Source: Lewinellaceae bacterium (GTDB lineage: Bacteria; Bacteroidota; Bacteroidia; Chitinophagales; Saprospiraceae). From it: DNA of 64,000 nucleotides. The position numbers and the translations under genes are program-made. The stretch lies in assembly GCA_020636405.1 (NCBI GenBank), contig JACJXW010000004.1:124001-188000 (forward strand), in the 5' to 3' direction. Below, one piece after another: positions 34,944 to 43,866 of the stretch. Each line of letters opens with the position of its first letter. Position 1 is the stretch's first letter. The notes beneath the pieces were generated by a model, which was given only the letters and a program-made list of their open reading frames with translations, ran no database searches and had not been told where the DNA came from.

Positions 34944-35732
34944 TCAGGACGAAGGTTTTTCTCCGTATACATTAATACTGAATATCCCCGTTCCGCTATC
35001 GTGAAAAGCTTTCAACTCGTCCGGGGAGAGGAATTCCAGCAGCAGTTCGTTCGGAAGGCCCAGCTGCCGTTCCTTGTCGATGCGTATATTGGAGAAGCCG
35101 GCATGCTCGATGGCGCCCAGGTAATCGTCTTTTTGCATTGCGCCCGCCACACAACCGGCATATAGCACTGCTGCTTCCTGTAGAGCCGGCGGTAGGTCTC
35201 CTTGCAACACGATGTCGGAGATGCTGAAATGGCCGCCGGGCCTCAGTACGCGGTAAACTTCGGCATAGGCCTTGTCCTTATCCGGTACCAGGTTCATGAC
35301 GCAATTGCTGATGGCCACATCGATGGAGTTGTCTTCCAGAGGGATGTTTTCAATATCGCCCAGTACGAATTCTACGTTCTGGTAACCCAGTTTGCGGTTG
35401 TTGATGCGGGCCTGGGCGATCATGGCCTCCGTCATGTCCAACCCAATGACCCTTCCGTTTTCCCCGGCCAGCCTGCGGGCGATGAACACGTCGTTGCCGG
35501 CGCCGGAGCCCAGGTCCAACACGGTTTGGCCTTCCTGTATTCGGGCGAACTCGGTAGGCAGGCCGCACCCCAGCCCCAGGTCGGCTTCCGCGGCGTACCC
35601 TTCCAGTCCTTCGTACCCCTCACTGAAGTCGATGCCTCCAGGGGAGCAGCAGGAAGGGCTACAGCAGCTTTGGGAAGACTTCACTACTTCCGTGTATTTT
35701 TCTTTGACCACATCCTTGATTGCCTTTTCCAT
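34944..35732 (-). CDS. arsM: Arsenite S-adenosylmethionine methyltransferase
   Basis: Methylates As(III) to methylated, partly volatile arsenicals in the cytosol. 262 residues: SAM motif VLDLGSGAGND (71-81), and the three arsenic-binding cysteines expected for ArsM at Cys56 (LGLGCGLP), Cys144 (ISNCVMNL) and Cys194 (YAGCVAGA). An additional N-terminal cluster CCSPSCCSP (23-31) may bind As(III) or a metal. No arsR, arsB or arsC is adjacent. The nearest upstream gene on the same strand is the SigZ-type sigma factor at 35979, 246 bp away. Confidence 0.93.
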   Translation of the reverse strand: MEKAIKDVVKEKYTEVVKSSQSCCSPSCCSPGGIDFSEGYEGLEGYAAEADLGLGCGLPTEFARIQEGQTVLDLGSGAGNDVFIARRLAGENGRVIGLDMTEAMIAQARINNRKLGYQNVEFVLGDIENIPLEDNSIDVAISNCVMNLVPDKDKAYAEVYRVLRPGGHFSISDIVLQGDLPPALQEAAVLYAGCVAGAMQKDDYLGAIEHAGFSNIRIDKERQLGLPNELLLEFLSPDELKAFHDSGTGIFSINVYGEKPSS

Positions 35733-35978
35733 AGTTTAATTATTTTGGTTTGCCCTTAAGACGGGCAGTTCGTTTTTGGGACGCAAAACAGCCGGAGTAT
35801 TGCTCCACAGCATTCCTCTTCTTCTATACTTTCCGGGTAACTATCAGCTATTCGCCGTTCGCTAAACGCTGCCTCAAAACCCGGATTTAGAGCAAAGAAC
35901 TGGTTCCTTGAGTTTGGATTCCTGCAATAAGGGGCATAGTGCTGCGAATAGCGAACCGCTAAAAGCGAAATGCTGAAG

Positions 35979-36533
35979 TTACCTTTCCGGAACGGCGGCC
36001 TCCCGGGGATGGTATCCCAGTACATTGCCGTATTTATCGGTAGCTACCTCGCAGCATTGAAGTACGATATTTTTCAGTTTTTCCCGCCCTCTTTGCACCC
36101 GGGATTTGGCGCCGGAATAGGAAATGCCCAGTTTTTCGGCTACTTCCCGCTGGGACATTCCCTCCACTTCTGTCAAATACAGAGCTTGCCGGTATTTTTC
36201 CGGGAGCAGTTCCAACATGAAGGGCAACCATTGGGCCACTTCTTCGGTCAACACCTGAACCTGCTCTTCCTCCTCGGTCGCCGGCGTATCCATGATCAGG
36301 GCAGGCGGATACTTGTCCTTCTGCTGGCGGAAGTAGTCATTGATAGCATTCTGAGCAATGCGGAACAGCCAGAATTCTGCTTTCTCTTCTTCCCTCAACT
36401 GGTGGAGGTTCTGGTACATTTTGAGGAATATCTCCTGTAGTACGTCATCGGCGCTGGCGTCGTCCCGTATCTTGACCCGAACATAGGCCTTCAATTTGGC
36501 CTGTACCTTCATCCAGATGGCTTCTGCATCCAT
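35979..36533 (-). CDS. sigZ: ECF RNA polymerase sigma factor, SigZ type
   Basis: 184 residues. Region 2 spans about 10-75 (DDVLQEIFLKMYQNL, FWLFRIAQNAINDYFR) and region 4 about 105-155 (LPEKYRQALYLTEVEGMSQREVAEKLGIS, here read as one block, followed by SGAKSRVQRGREKLK). The C-terminal CC at 160-161 followed by DKYGN and GYHPR is the mark of the SigZ subgroup. No anti-sigma gene adjoins. It lies upstream of arsM on the same strand. The paired cysteines could sense metal or redox state, but this is untested here. Confidence 0.88.
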   Translation of the reverse strand: MDAEAIWMKVQAKLKAYVRVKIRDDASADDVLQEIFLKMYQNLHQLREEEKAEFWLFRIAQNAINDYFRQQKDKYPPALIMDTPATEEEEQVQVLTEEVAQWLPFMLELLPEKYRQALYLTEVEGMSQREVAEKLGISYSGAKSRVQRGREKLKNIVLQCCEVATDKYGNVLGYHPREAAVPER

Positions 36534-36587
36534 GCGTTTTTCTTTTTAAGACGGAAATGATCAGAAATGGACGCAAAGGACTGCGCC

Positions 36588-38033
36588 TCAATCCAGATAT
36601 TCCACCTCCATATCGTACGTCCACTGGTCAAAATACAAATTCCCTCCGCGCCATTCCACTTCACCCCGCTGAAAATCAACCGTCTCGCTGCGCGGATAGA
36701 TCTTTGCCGGGAAGAAATCGCCGGAAAAGTCATCGTTGACGATGAGGCGGTACGCGTCGGCGCCGCCGAAGAAGAAGCGGCGGGCGTCTATATCGCCGAT
36801 GTTCTGCAGGTTGAAGTCGGGATCGACGGGTACCCAGCCTACACCTTCGAAGTAGAGCTCGGACCAGTCGTGCAGGTTCAGGTTGTCGGGATAGAGGAAC
36901 CAGCCGCTCTGCCACTTGGCGGGGATGCCGTTATAGCGGCAGAGGGTGATGAAGAGCAGGGCTTTCATGCCGCAGTCTCCGCGCCGGTGCTGCAAACAGT
37001 AGGCGGGAATATCGGGCATGGTGGAGTACTCCAGGGCGCTTGCCCAGGGGATGTTCTCGCCGATCCACTGGTAGATCCGCCAGGCCTTTTGTACGGGATC
37101 CTGTTCTTCGCCCACTATTTTTTCCGACAAGGCTTTCAACTCCGGGTTGAAGCGGATGTGTTGTTCCCGTTCGCCGGTGAAATGGCGGTATAATTCGCTG
37201 GCGGTGTCATAGGGTTCGATGGGCAGCTCCAGTAAAGGAAACCATTCATCGTAGGCAGTGTAGGTTACCTGATACCGGAATTCCGTCCATTCGCCGGGCC
37301 GGGCCGGTTGTTCCATATATATAGAGGTATGCGGGTAGGCGATAGGAGAAATGATGTAGAAGGCCTCATTGGTATTTTCCAACTGGACGGCGGAGAGGCG
37401 GCTGCGGCTGGCCCTGGGGAAAGGCAGCCAGGCCCGGATCATTTCGCCTGCCGGCACGGCATCCGGCCTAACCTTCAGGGTATAGGTGAGCTTGAGCTGT
37501 CGGGGGCGGGCGGTGGTTCCTGGTTCTTTTTTTATAGCGGCCACGGCATCAGGGAGATATCCCTTCAGGAACTCGTCCAGTTCGCTGGCCCTGGGGCCGT
37601 CCACTTCCTCCCGTCGTTTTTTTGCAGCCGCATTGACCCGGAACAGGTTCCAAACGGCATTGCGAAAATAACGCTTTTCGCCCTCGATGACCCGCATTTC
37701 CAGGTCTCCGGAGGTTTCCCAGGCCGCCAGTTGCTCAGCGGAGAGTTCAGGGTAGTAAGGTTTCAGGGTTTCCCGGACGTATGCTTCATCCCGGTTGAAA
37801 TCCAGCCAAATACGGCGGAGCAGGGCAGACTGCAGTTGAAGGCTGTACACCTCGGCAGGAGAGAGGCTATCCTGGGCAATACGTTTTGCGATAAGCTGCT
37901 GAGCCTGAGTGAACTCCCCTTTAGCGATGGCTTCGTTGATGGGCGGATAGGGAGTTTGGGCAGTCAAAACGGCAACAGACTGCAAGAAAAATAAAAGCAA
38001 ACAACGGATTGCCAAAGTATTTATCTTTTTCAT
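36588..38033 (-). CDS. Exported transglutaminase-like (cysteine protease-fold) protein
   Basis: 481 residues with signal peptide (MKKINTLAIRCLLLFFLQSVAVLTAQ). An N-terminal helical part (30-175) and a beta-rich domain (about 180-270) precede a transglutaminase-like core with catalytic Cys354 (RRGDCGMKALLF), His388 (NLHDWSELYFEG) and Asp404 (VPVDPDF). Bacterial members of this superfamily are mostly peptidases or amidases. The gene lies 6 bp downstream of an NlpC/P60 lipoprotein gene on the same strand, so the two are almost certainly one operon, and a cell-wall peptide substrate is plausible. Confidence 0.9.
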   Translation of the reverse strand: MKKINTLAIRCLLLFFLQSVAVLTAQTPYPPINEAIAKGEFTQAQQLIAKRIAQDSLSPAEVYSLQLQSALLRRIWLDFNRDEAYVRETLKPYYPELSAEQLAAWETSGDLEMRVIEGEKRYFRNAVWNLFRVNAAAKKRREEVDGPRASELDEFLKGYLPDAVAAIKKEPGTTARPRQLKLTYTLKVRPDAVPAGEMIRAWLPFPRASRSRLSAVQLENTNEAFYIISPIAYPHTSIYMEQPARPGEWTEFRYQVTYTAYDEWFPLLELPIEPYDTASELYRHFTGEREQHIRFNPELKALSEKIVGEEQDPVQKAWRIYQWIGENIPWASALEYSTMPDIPAYCLQHRRGDCGMKALLFITLCRYNGIPAKWQSGWFLYPDNLNLHDWSELYFEGVGWVPVDPDFNLQNIGDIDARRFFFGGADAYRLIVNDDFSGDFFPAKIYPRSETVDFQRGEVEWRGGNLYFDQWTYDMEVEYLD

Positions 38034-38039
38034 AGGTGG

Positions 38040-39230
38040 TCACATTTCATTATACAAAGGCAATGCTTTCAGTGGGGGTACGCCGTTCTGTTCGGGCGCC
38101 TGCAGCATCCGTTTGGCGCGAACGAAGGAATTCAGCCGGTATTCCGTAAAGTCCGGATCGCCGCGCTTCAGGCTTTCCACTTTTACAGCGCCGGAAGCAT
38201 GAATGATCTTTCCGTCTCCAAGGTAAATGGCCACATGGGTGATCTTTTCGGGTTTATCGCCGGCGGCTTTGCGGCCGAAGAAGAGCAGGTCGCCGGGTTG
38301 CAGGCCTGCTAGGGTAGTATCCGCTTCCAGGGGTATTCCGACATGCACCTGCTGGGAGGCGTCCCGGGGGAGGAGCAGCCCGTTGAGGTAGAATACGGTT
38401 TTCGTAAACCCGCTGCAGTCGACCCCTTTTCCGGACGTGCCTCCCCAGAGGTAAGGCCTGCCCATGAAGCGGAAGGCGGTTTCGATGACGGATTCTGCGG
38501 CGGGCCTTCGGGAGTCCAGCCATTGATCGTAGTTCATCACCTCTTCATTGGGCACATAGGCGGTTCTGCCATCCGGGTATTGTACTTTGCTGAAGCCCGC
38601 TTCGGAACCGAGGAAGAGCAGGATATTGCCGGCCAAAAGGTCAGAGACCCGCTGGGTTCCGGAGGCGGGGCCCTTGGTGGAGAAGCCCTGGTCGGGCAGG
38701 TACACCACTTTTTCGCCCTGTTGCCACTGCTGGTATTCGGCTTCCGTCAGGGCAGTAAACCCTCCCGGGTCAAGCCAGCCGAGGTAGCCATCGGGCGTTT
38801 GCACCAGGAACCAACCCTCCGTTTCCTTATAAACCCGCAGGGGGCTGCCGAGGGTGGACTGGGTGGCCAACTCCGCGGAGTGGCGGGGTTCGGAGCGGAT
38901 GTTGCAGGCAGAGAGGTTGACCACTCCGTACGTTTTGCCTTCGAGGCTATTATCGGGAAGTAGGCGGATGCGGTTGTCTGCAGGGAACCCTGCTTGTTTC
39001 AGGTTGTCATTCAGGGCCTGCACTGCGGCGGGAAGGTTGGACTCCCCTTCCAGTACTATTTTCCCGCCTTCCTGGCGGGCGGTAATGTCAAACAGAGCTA
39101 CTCTTTTATCAGGAGCATGGGCCTGACGGGCCGTTTCCAGCACAGACGCTACTTCAGGCGGCAAGCCATTGTGCTTTTGGCAGGAAAAAAAGAAAGACAC
39201 GATGAGGAGGAGAAAATTGATTCTTTTCAT
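38040..39230 (-). CDS. NlpC/P60 peptidoglycan endopeptidase lipoprotein with SH3 domains
   Basis: Probably a gamma-D-glutamyl-L-diamino acid endopeptidase. 396 residues: lipoprotein signal with lipobox SFFFSC (Cys17), two SH3-like domains (about 100-160, NIRSEPRHSAEL, and about 170-235), then NlpC/P60 with Cys272 (GVDCSGFTKT), His332 (ITHVAIYLGDG) and His344 (IIHASG). The layout matches Bacteroidota relatives of YkfC, which release L-Ala-D-Glu, the substrate of the dipeptide epimerases at 23781 and 27156. It is upstream in an operon with the transglutaminase-like gene. Confidence 0.93.
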   Translation of the reverse strand: MKRINFLLLIVSFFFSCQKHNGLPPEVASVLETARQAHAPDKRVALFDITARQEGGKIVLEGESNLPAAVQALNDNLKQAGFPADNRIRLLPDNSLEGKTYGVVNLSACNIRSEPRHSAELATQSTLGSPLRVYKETEGWFLVQTPDGYLGWLDPGGFTALTEAEYQQWQQGEKVVYLPDQGFSTKGPASGTQRVSDLLAGNILLFLGSEAGFSKVQYPDGRTAYVPNEEVMNYDQWLDSRRPAAESVIETAFRFMGRPYLWGGTSGKGVDCSGFTKTVFYLNGLLLPRDASQQVHVGIPLEADTTLAGLQPGDLLFFGRKAAGDKPEKITHVAIYLGDGKIIHASGAVKVESLKRGDPDFTEYRLNSFVRAKRMLQAPEQNGVPPLKALPLYNEM

Positions 39231-39265
39231 GATTCGGCCATAGTTTCAGGAAAGAGCTCGTAGGC

Positions 39266-39273
39266 CAAATATA
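39266..39273 (-). promoter_or_regulatory. -7 promoter element of the NlpC-transglutaminase operon
   Basis: TATATTTG on the minus strand fits TAnnTTTG and lies 36 bases before the ATG at 39230. No -33 TTTG is seen at the normal distance. Confidence 0.4.
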
Positions 39274-39322
39274 AGTACTTTAAGCCGTTCTGGGAATCTG
39301 GTGGGAGGAATGAGGGCTTAAA

Positions 39323-39366
39323 TTAAAAAGCGAAGGCCGCTCCTGTTTTCAGGAGCGGCCTTCGCT
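39323..39366 (-). terminator. Strong intrinsic terminator of the first beta-helix gene
   Basis: agcgaaggccgctcctg (39329-39345) and caggagcggccttcgct (39350-39366) form a perfect 17-bp stem with a TTTT loop. On the minus strand it is followed by TTTTTAATT, 23 bases after the stop of the gene at 39389. Confidence 0.9.
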
Positions 39367-39388
39367 GAGCGTAAAGAGTATCTGTTTC

Positions 39389-40390
39389 TTAATAGCCGGA
39401 GGATTTGATGTTGTTGCTTTCCAGGCCGGAGAAGTTGAAGCTGCCGACGCGGCTGCTGATCTCGCTGCCGACGGAGGAGCTGTTCTTTTCGAAGCGGCAG
39501 CCGACCATGATGGCTTCGCAGGTGCCTTTTGAGGAAGCGGTGCGGTCGTTGTAAACGCCGCTGGCGCGGATGTAAGCTACATTTGCAACAAAAACGCAGT
39601 TTTTGAGCAGGGGCTGTGCGCTGCCGTACTCTGCTTTATTGAACATTCCGGCCCCGTAGGTAGCTTCGTTAGCTTCGAAGAAGCAGTTGGTGAAGCGAGG
39701 ATTGCAGGAACCGTTGTTTCCATCGTTGAATACTGCGCCGCCGTCAAGGTCGGAAAGGTTGCTGATGAACTTGCAGTTTTCAATGGTGGGCTCGCAGGTG
39801 CCGTTGCTGGCGAAGTTGTACATGCCGGCGCCTTCGCGAGCGATATTGCTCATAAAGATGCAGTTTCTGATGCTGGGGCTGGAAGTGCCGTTGATGGCGT
39901 CGTTGTACCAGCCTGCGCCTTTGTGGTGCATGGGGTTTTGAGAAGCAGAGCCGGTAGCGGAACCGCCCATGATCACGAAACCGTCCACTATGGTTGCACT
40001 GCTGGCGTTTTTGGTATAGACTACGGTGAAGGCGTTGTCATCCTTGGAAGGCTGTCCGATCTCGCCGCTGAGGATCGTCAGGTTGCTGGCGGGGTCTCTT
40101 TGCTCGGGCATAGCCTCGAAGCCGGCGAAACCGCCAATAAGAGTTACGCCATCCGGAACGACGAAAGACTTGGTGCGGTCGTTGTCTTTGGTAGTGAAGT
40201 ACTTGCCTGCGGCTACCCAGATCTGATCGCCGGCCTTAGCGCGCAGGAGTGCTTCCTGCAGGTTACCCATCGCCTGGTCCCAGCTGGAGCCGTTCCCGTT
40301 CGCTCCTTTTTTGACAAAAATGACCCGGGCGCTAAGGTGGCCAACTGCCAGGATCAATGCTGTAAGTAATAATACTCTTTTCACGCTCAA
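39389..40390 (-). CDS. Exported right-handed beta-helix protein, copy 1
   Basis: About 331-333 residues with signal peptide VLLLTALILAVGHLSA. The start is TTG 40390 or, more likely, GTG 40384 (GTG-AAA-AGA, M-K-R); no ATG is available. The opening VIFVKKGANGNGSSWDQAM, then LRAKAGDQIWVAAGKY, and repeated coils such as SPSIRNCIFMSNIAREGAG, PTIENCKFISNLSDLDGGA and PRFTNCFFEANEA are typical of pectate-lyase-like helices of the DUF1565/NosD type. No T9SS tail is present. A paralogue lies at 43867-44856 with the same start arrangement. It is likely a surface or periplasmic protein tied to the neighbouring adhesin locus; no catalytic residues can be identified. Confidence 0.85.
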   Translation of the reverse strand: MSVKRVLLLTALILAVGHLSARVIFVKKGANGNGSSWDQAMGNLQEALLRAKAGDQIWVAAGKYFTTKDNDRTKSFVVPDGVTLIGGFAGFEAMPEQRDPASNLTILSGEIGQPSKDDNAFTVVYTKNASSATIVDGFVIMGGSATGSASQNPMHHKGAGWYNDAINGTSSPSIRNCIFMSNIAREGAGMYNFASNGTCEPTIENCKFISNLSDLDGGAVFNDGNNGSCNPRFTNCFFEANEATYGAGMFNKAEYGSAQPLLKNCVFVANVAYIRASGVYNDRTASSKGTCEAIMVGCRFEKNSSSVGSEISSRVGSFNFSGLESNNIKSSGY

Positions 40391-41185
40391 AATAGTTTTG
40401 AAGTTGGTAGTAACAAAATCGCAATGAGAAAACTGGGAACTCAGTTGACTGGGAAAGTAACTTGCCAGAATTGGGCAAAACTGGGATGGGACACCTTCCT
40501 GTCAAAAGAGGTGTCAAACGAAGATCACAAATGTGGGACATAGAGCGAGAGCAGGTGCTCTCTTACTTACAACATGGGACGGATTGTCAAAATCCAGTAA
40601 CAAATAAAACAAAACACGGATTTTTTTCTATTGGGATATTGGGATCGAAAAAAATCCTTTTTTCACGCTTAACTATTCTATTTGGCTTTGAGGTATAAAT
40701 GGGATAAACAAAAATATAGAATTATTGGGAAATTCTATACTGGTTAACGGCCACTTTTTGGATTTGTTTCACGCTTTTGAACAAATTAATAAAAATTAAC
40801 AAACCCAATCTGTGGATTAACTTCTTGCAAGATAAGCAAAACTCAAGCCAAAAAGCAAGAACAAGAAGATAAATTTTTTTTTGATATGTTTTTTACTGAT
40901 CTCAAAAAGAAGGCCGCAACTTTCTGGTACATCTGGCCCCTGAGAACGAAACAATTTCTACTGGCAGACGTATGACGGGATGTGATAAAGTGTCTGTTCG
41001 GGCCTTTTAAAGGTAAGATAGGAGTCTATCCCCCCGGTTTTAACCTAATAATTTTCTCAAATTCCGGTACTTAACAATAGTTTTTCTTTATTTTGGCGGG
41101 GCCCGGAGATAGCAACCAGGTTTCCATAGCCCAAAATGAAAGAAGGACGGCCTAAGCATAATCTATAAAGGACAAAGCTTTAATC
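40391..41185. other. Divergent intergenic region with promoter-like elements, no gene seen
   Basis: 795 AT-rich bases between the minus-strand beta-helix gene and the plus-strand OmpA/PD40 gene. Visible items: a TTCGTTTG box on the minus strand at 40515-40522, also found upstream of the second beta-helix gene, and a plus-strand element at 41073-41118 shared with the PorP gene leader. A 78-codon plus-strand frame at 40462-40698 shows no family resemblance and is taken as chance. Confidence 0.6.
41073..41118 (+). promoter_or_regulatory. Upstream element shared with the PorP-like gene (copy 1)
   Basis: The stretch containing TAGTTTTTC, TTATTTTGG and CCCGGA is nearly the same as 45442-45486. TTATTTTG (41088-41095) is one base from the TAnnTTTG -7 consensus and lies about 90 bases before the ATG at 41186. 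Confidence 0.55.
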
Positions 41186-41473
41186 ATGAGAATTCTATTC
41201 TTGTCCATCATGGCCATCCTGGCGCTCCAATATTCAGGCCAAAGCCAAAGTCTGAAGGAAGTCCTGGAAGCGGGTGATGCATCTTTCCAGAGCCGGGATT
41301 ATTATAATGCTTACAGGTGTTATGAAACCATCCTGAAGTATGCGGCCCAAGGGGCATACAAGGAGGATACCCTGTCTGTGAAGTTCCGCTATGCACAGGT
41401 ACTCACAGCGGCTCAACTATTTCTCCAAACCAACGCCCTGTACGGAGAACTCAGCCGGCATACCGGGGTGTGA
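41186..41473 (+). CDS. N-terminal fragment of a frameshifted OmpA/PD40 protein
   Basis: 95 residues: signal peptide (MRILFLSIMAILALQYSG) and a TPR-like opening (LEAGDASFQSRDYYNAYRCY, EDTLSVKFRYAQ) that matches residues 1 to about 75 of the intact paralogue at 46831 (VGNQSFMTKDYYNAFRCYGT, YIKYRYAEA). The reading frame then ends at TGA 41471, where the paralogue continues. It overlaps the next frame by four bases (GTGA). It is best seen as the 5' part of one gene broken by frame changes, not as an independent protein. Confidence 0.7.
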   Translation: MRILFLSIMAILALQYSGQSQSLKEVLEAGDASFQSRDYYNAYRCYETILKYAAQGAYKEDTLSVKFRYAQVLTAAQLFLQTNALYGELSRHTGV

Positions 41474-43809
41474 GCGGGGATATCTATGCCCGGTCCGTAT
41501 TCAACCAGGCTAAAATGCTGCAAAACCTCGCCCAGGATAGTACCCAAAACTACGCCCAGGCACTCGACACCTATCAGTTTTTCCTCAGTGAGGAACTCTT
41601 CCAGCAGATCGAGGGGGAATCCAAGGTCAAAGAACGTTTTAAACAGGCAGCCGAATCGGGAATCCTCAGTTGTGATTCCCTGAGGAATGCTCCTGTAGCC
41701 CGGACCGACAGCCTCTATCGGCTGCCCGAGCCCATCAACTCCGGCTACTCTGAACTGGGGCCGGTACAGATCGGCAATACCCTGTATTTTTCCTCCATCC
41801 GCTTTTTACCTGTAGGCATTACCGCGCCGCGCCAATCCCAATTCTTTTCCAAACAGTTAATGGCAACCTTCAGAGCAGGAACCGGCCAGGAAACCGGGGT
41901 TGAAGCCATTGACAGCTTCCTCGTACTACCGCGTTCGGAGGATTACAATGCCGATAACCTGCATACCCTCCACACGGCATTCAGCCAGGATGAACAACAG
42001 ATGTTCTTTACACAGTGCGTACAGGAGAATGGGAATATTTTCTGCTCTATCTACCGGCGCAGCCGCCTCGGTGATGGGAGCTGGGGTAAGCCCCAAAAGC
42101 TGCCCATCAATGCAGATAACAAGGAATTTACCACTACCCAGCCCAGTACGGCTTTCGACTGTGCGGCGGGCAAGGAATGGTTGTACTTTTCCTCCGACCG
42201 GCCAGGTACCCAGGGAGGCCTCGATATCTGGCGGGCTGAGATCAAAGAGGACGGCACGCTGGATGAGCCCGAAAACCTCTACGCTATCAATACGAAGTGG
42301 GACGACGCCACTCCTTTTTTCCACAGCCTCTCCCAGCGGCTTTACTTCAGCTCCGATGCCCCGCCCAGCTTTGGTGAATACGATATATTCTTCAGCGAGT
42401 TCAAAGACGGCGCCTGGTCGGTGCCTGAAAATATGGGCATCCCGTACAACAGCGGTTACAATGACTACTACTTCTTTCTGACAGCGGACGGTAAGAAGGA
42501 ATATTTTTCCTCAGACCGGCCTCGTTCCTTCCGTTTTGTAGAAGACCTGGAGTTTTGTTGTACGGATATCTATACCATGGGTAACAAGGTAGGCCGGGTT
42601 ATAGAAGTGAGCCTGGAAGATTGCGATGAATCCAATGCCCTGGAGAAGACTGTAGAGCTTTATGAAATATCCTGTGGGGAGCGCGGGCCGGTGGCCGATA
42701 CCCGCACGGTGGTGGGCAAAGGAACGGTTTCCTTTACCACGCAGCTATACCATAATTATGAGATAGTGGCGCGGAGCACCTCTTCCGATGTATCCCGCAC
42801 GAAACAATTTAATCTTTCTGAGGGCCGCTACCTCGACAGCGAAGAGAAGATTACCTGGAAACCGGAACCGTTTTTCCCCACCTGGCTGGATATGAGCGTG
42901 GTAGCTTACGATGAGGCCAGCGGGGCAACATTGGATGGAGCCTCTATTACGGTAACGGATTCGGATACGGGGGCGCCGTTATCCGGCCAGGGCGGCAACC
43001 GCTTCCGGATAAAACCTGATGTGGTGTATACCGTCGGCGTAGCCATGAATCCCGGACAGTCGGATTATGGCAAAGGCTCAACCCGGCCATCTTCCTATAT
43101 TCCGGTAGATACCACTTACAGCTTTACGCTTTCTGATGAGGGGAAAATGCTTCGGCTATGCGGAAAAGTGGAGTTGAAGGTCCCCATGAAAATACAAACC
43201 CCTTCTCTCGACCTTCCCATCTTTCTCTACTTCGACCACGATATGCCCTTGCGGTACAAAGGCCGGGCCGATCAGACTCGGCAGACCTTTGATGACGCCA
43301 TTACTCGTTATCTGGAGAAAAGAGAAGATTACCTTACCAATAACGACCCTTCTGAGAAAGGCCGGGTCAATGCCTTCTTCGCCCGTGAAGTCAGCGGCGG
43401 CCTGAGCACCCTGGATAACCTCGCCGAGTCGCTGCTCAAATATGTGGAGTACATGAAGGAGGGCGAGCAGTTGGTCATTGAGATCCAGGGCTACTGTAGC
43501 CCCCGCGGTAATAGCCTGTACAACCGGCTGCTCAGTAAGCGGCGGATTCAGTGCGTGCGCACTTACCTGGAATCCTATTCAGCGGAAGGCAAGGTGCTGA
43601 AAGGGTACATCGGCGATAAGATCATCATCAGAGAGCTGCCGCTCGGGGAATCCCGGGCCAGCAGCGCCTATCCGGATAACGACCCCAACTCGATATGGGG
43701 CATCGGCCCGGCCCTCGACCGCCGCGTGGAAATAGTGGACCTGAGCAAAGGGGAAGAAGAACTGACCAACCTGCCTGCCGATTCGAATAATCAGGAGCAG
43801 GAACCCTAA
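41470..43809 (+). CDS. OmpA-family protein with PD40 propeller (main part, frameshifted from its signal peptide)
   Basis: 779 residues from a GTG at 41470, without a signal peptide of its own. A short TPR-like start (DIYARSVFNQAKML) leads into a PD40/WD40-like propeller (about 80-370: YFSSIRF, LYFSSDRPGTQGGLDIW, LYFSSDAPPSFGEYDIFF, EYFSSDRP). Two transthyretin-like sandwiches follow, then an OmpA-like peptidoglycan-binding domain (IFLYFDHDMPL, EIQGYCSPRGNSLYNRLL, SKRRIQCVRTYL). This is the layout of PorE/PG-associated proteins that accompany PorP/SprF genes. With the 41186 fragment it would make a protein of about 870 residues, parallel to the intact 963-residue paralogue. Confidence 0.85.
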   Translation: MSGDIYARSVFNQAKMLQNLAQDSTQNYAQALDTYQFFLSEELFQQIEGESKVKERFKQAAESGILSCDSLRNAPVARTDSLYRLPEPINSGYSELGPVQIGNTLYFSSIRFLPVGITAPRQSQFFSKQLMATFRAGTGQETGVEAIDSFLVLPRSEDYNADNLHTLHTAFSQDEQQMFFTQCVQENGNIFCSIYRRSRLGDGSWGKPQKLPINADNKEFTTTQPSTAFDCAAGKEWLYFSSDRPGTQGGLDIWRAEIKEDGTLDEPENLYAINTKWDDATPFFHSLSQRLYFSSDAPPSFGEYDIFFSEFKDGAWSVPENMGIPYNSGYNDYYFFLTADGKKEYFSSDRPRSFRFVEDLEFCCTDIYTMGNKVGRVIEVSLEDCDESNALEKTVELYEISCGERGPVADTRTVVGKGTVSFTTQLYHNYEIVARSTSSDVSRTKQFNLSEGRYLDSEEKITWKPEPFFPTWLDMSVVAYDEASGATLDGASITVTDSDTGAPLSGQGGNRFRIKPDVVYTVGVAMNPGQSDYGKGSTRPSSYIPVDTTYSFTLSDEGKMLRLCGKVELKVPMKIQTPSLDLPIFLYFDHDMPLRYKGRADQTRQTFDDAITRYLEKREDYLTNNDPSEKGRVNAFFAREVSGGLSTLDNLAESLLKYVEYMKEGEQLVIEIQGYCSPRGNSLYNRLLSKRRIQCVRTYLESYSAEGKVLKGYIGDKIIIRELPLGESRASSAYPDNDPNSIWGIGPALDRRVEIVDLSKGEEELTNLPADSNNQEQEP

Positions 43810-43866
43810 ATACTCAAAGAGGATTTTAAGGTGTGGAAATGGCTGGAAGTATCAGCAGCCCGCCGC

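Noticed and set aside
40462..40698. A possible 78-residue gene in the divergent region
   Set aside because: No family resemblance, polar random composition, and it overlaps the leader of the beta-helix gene.
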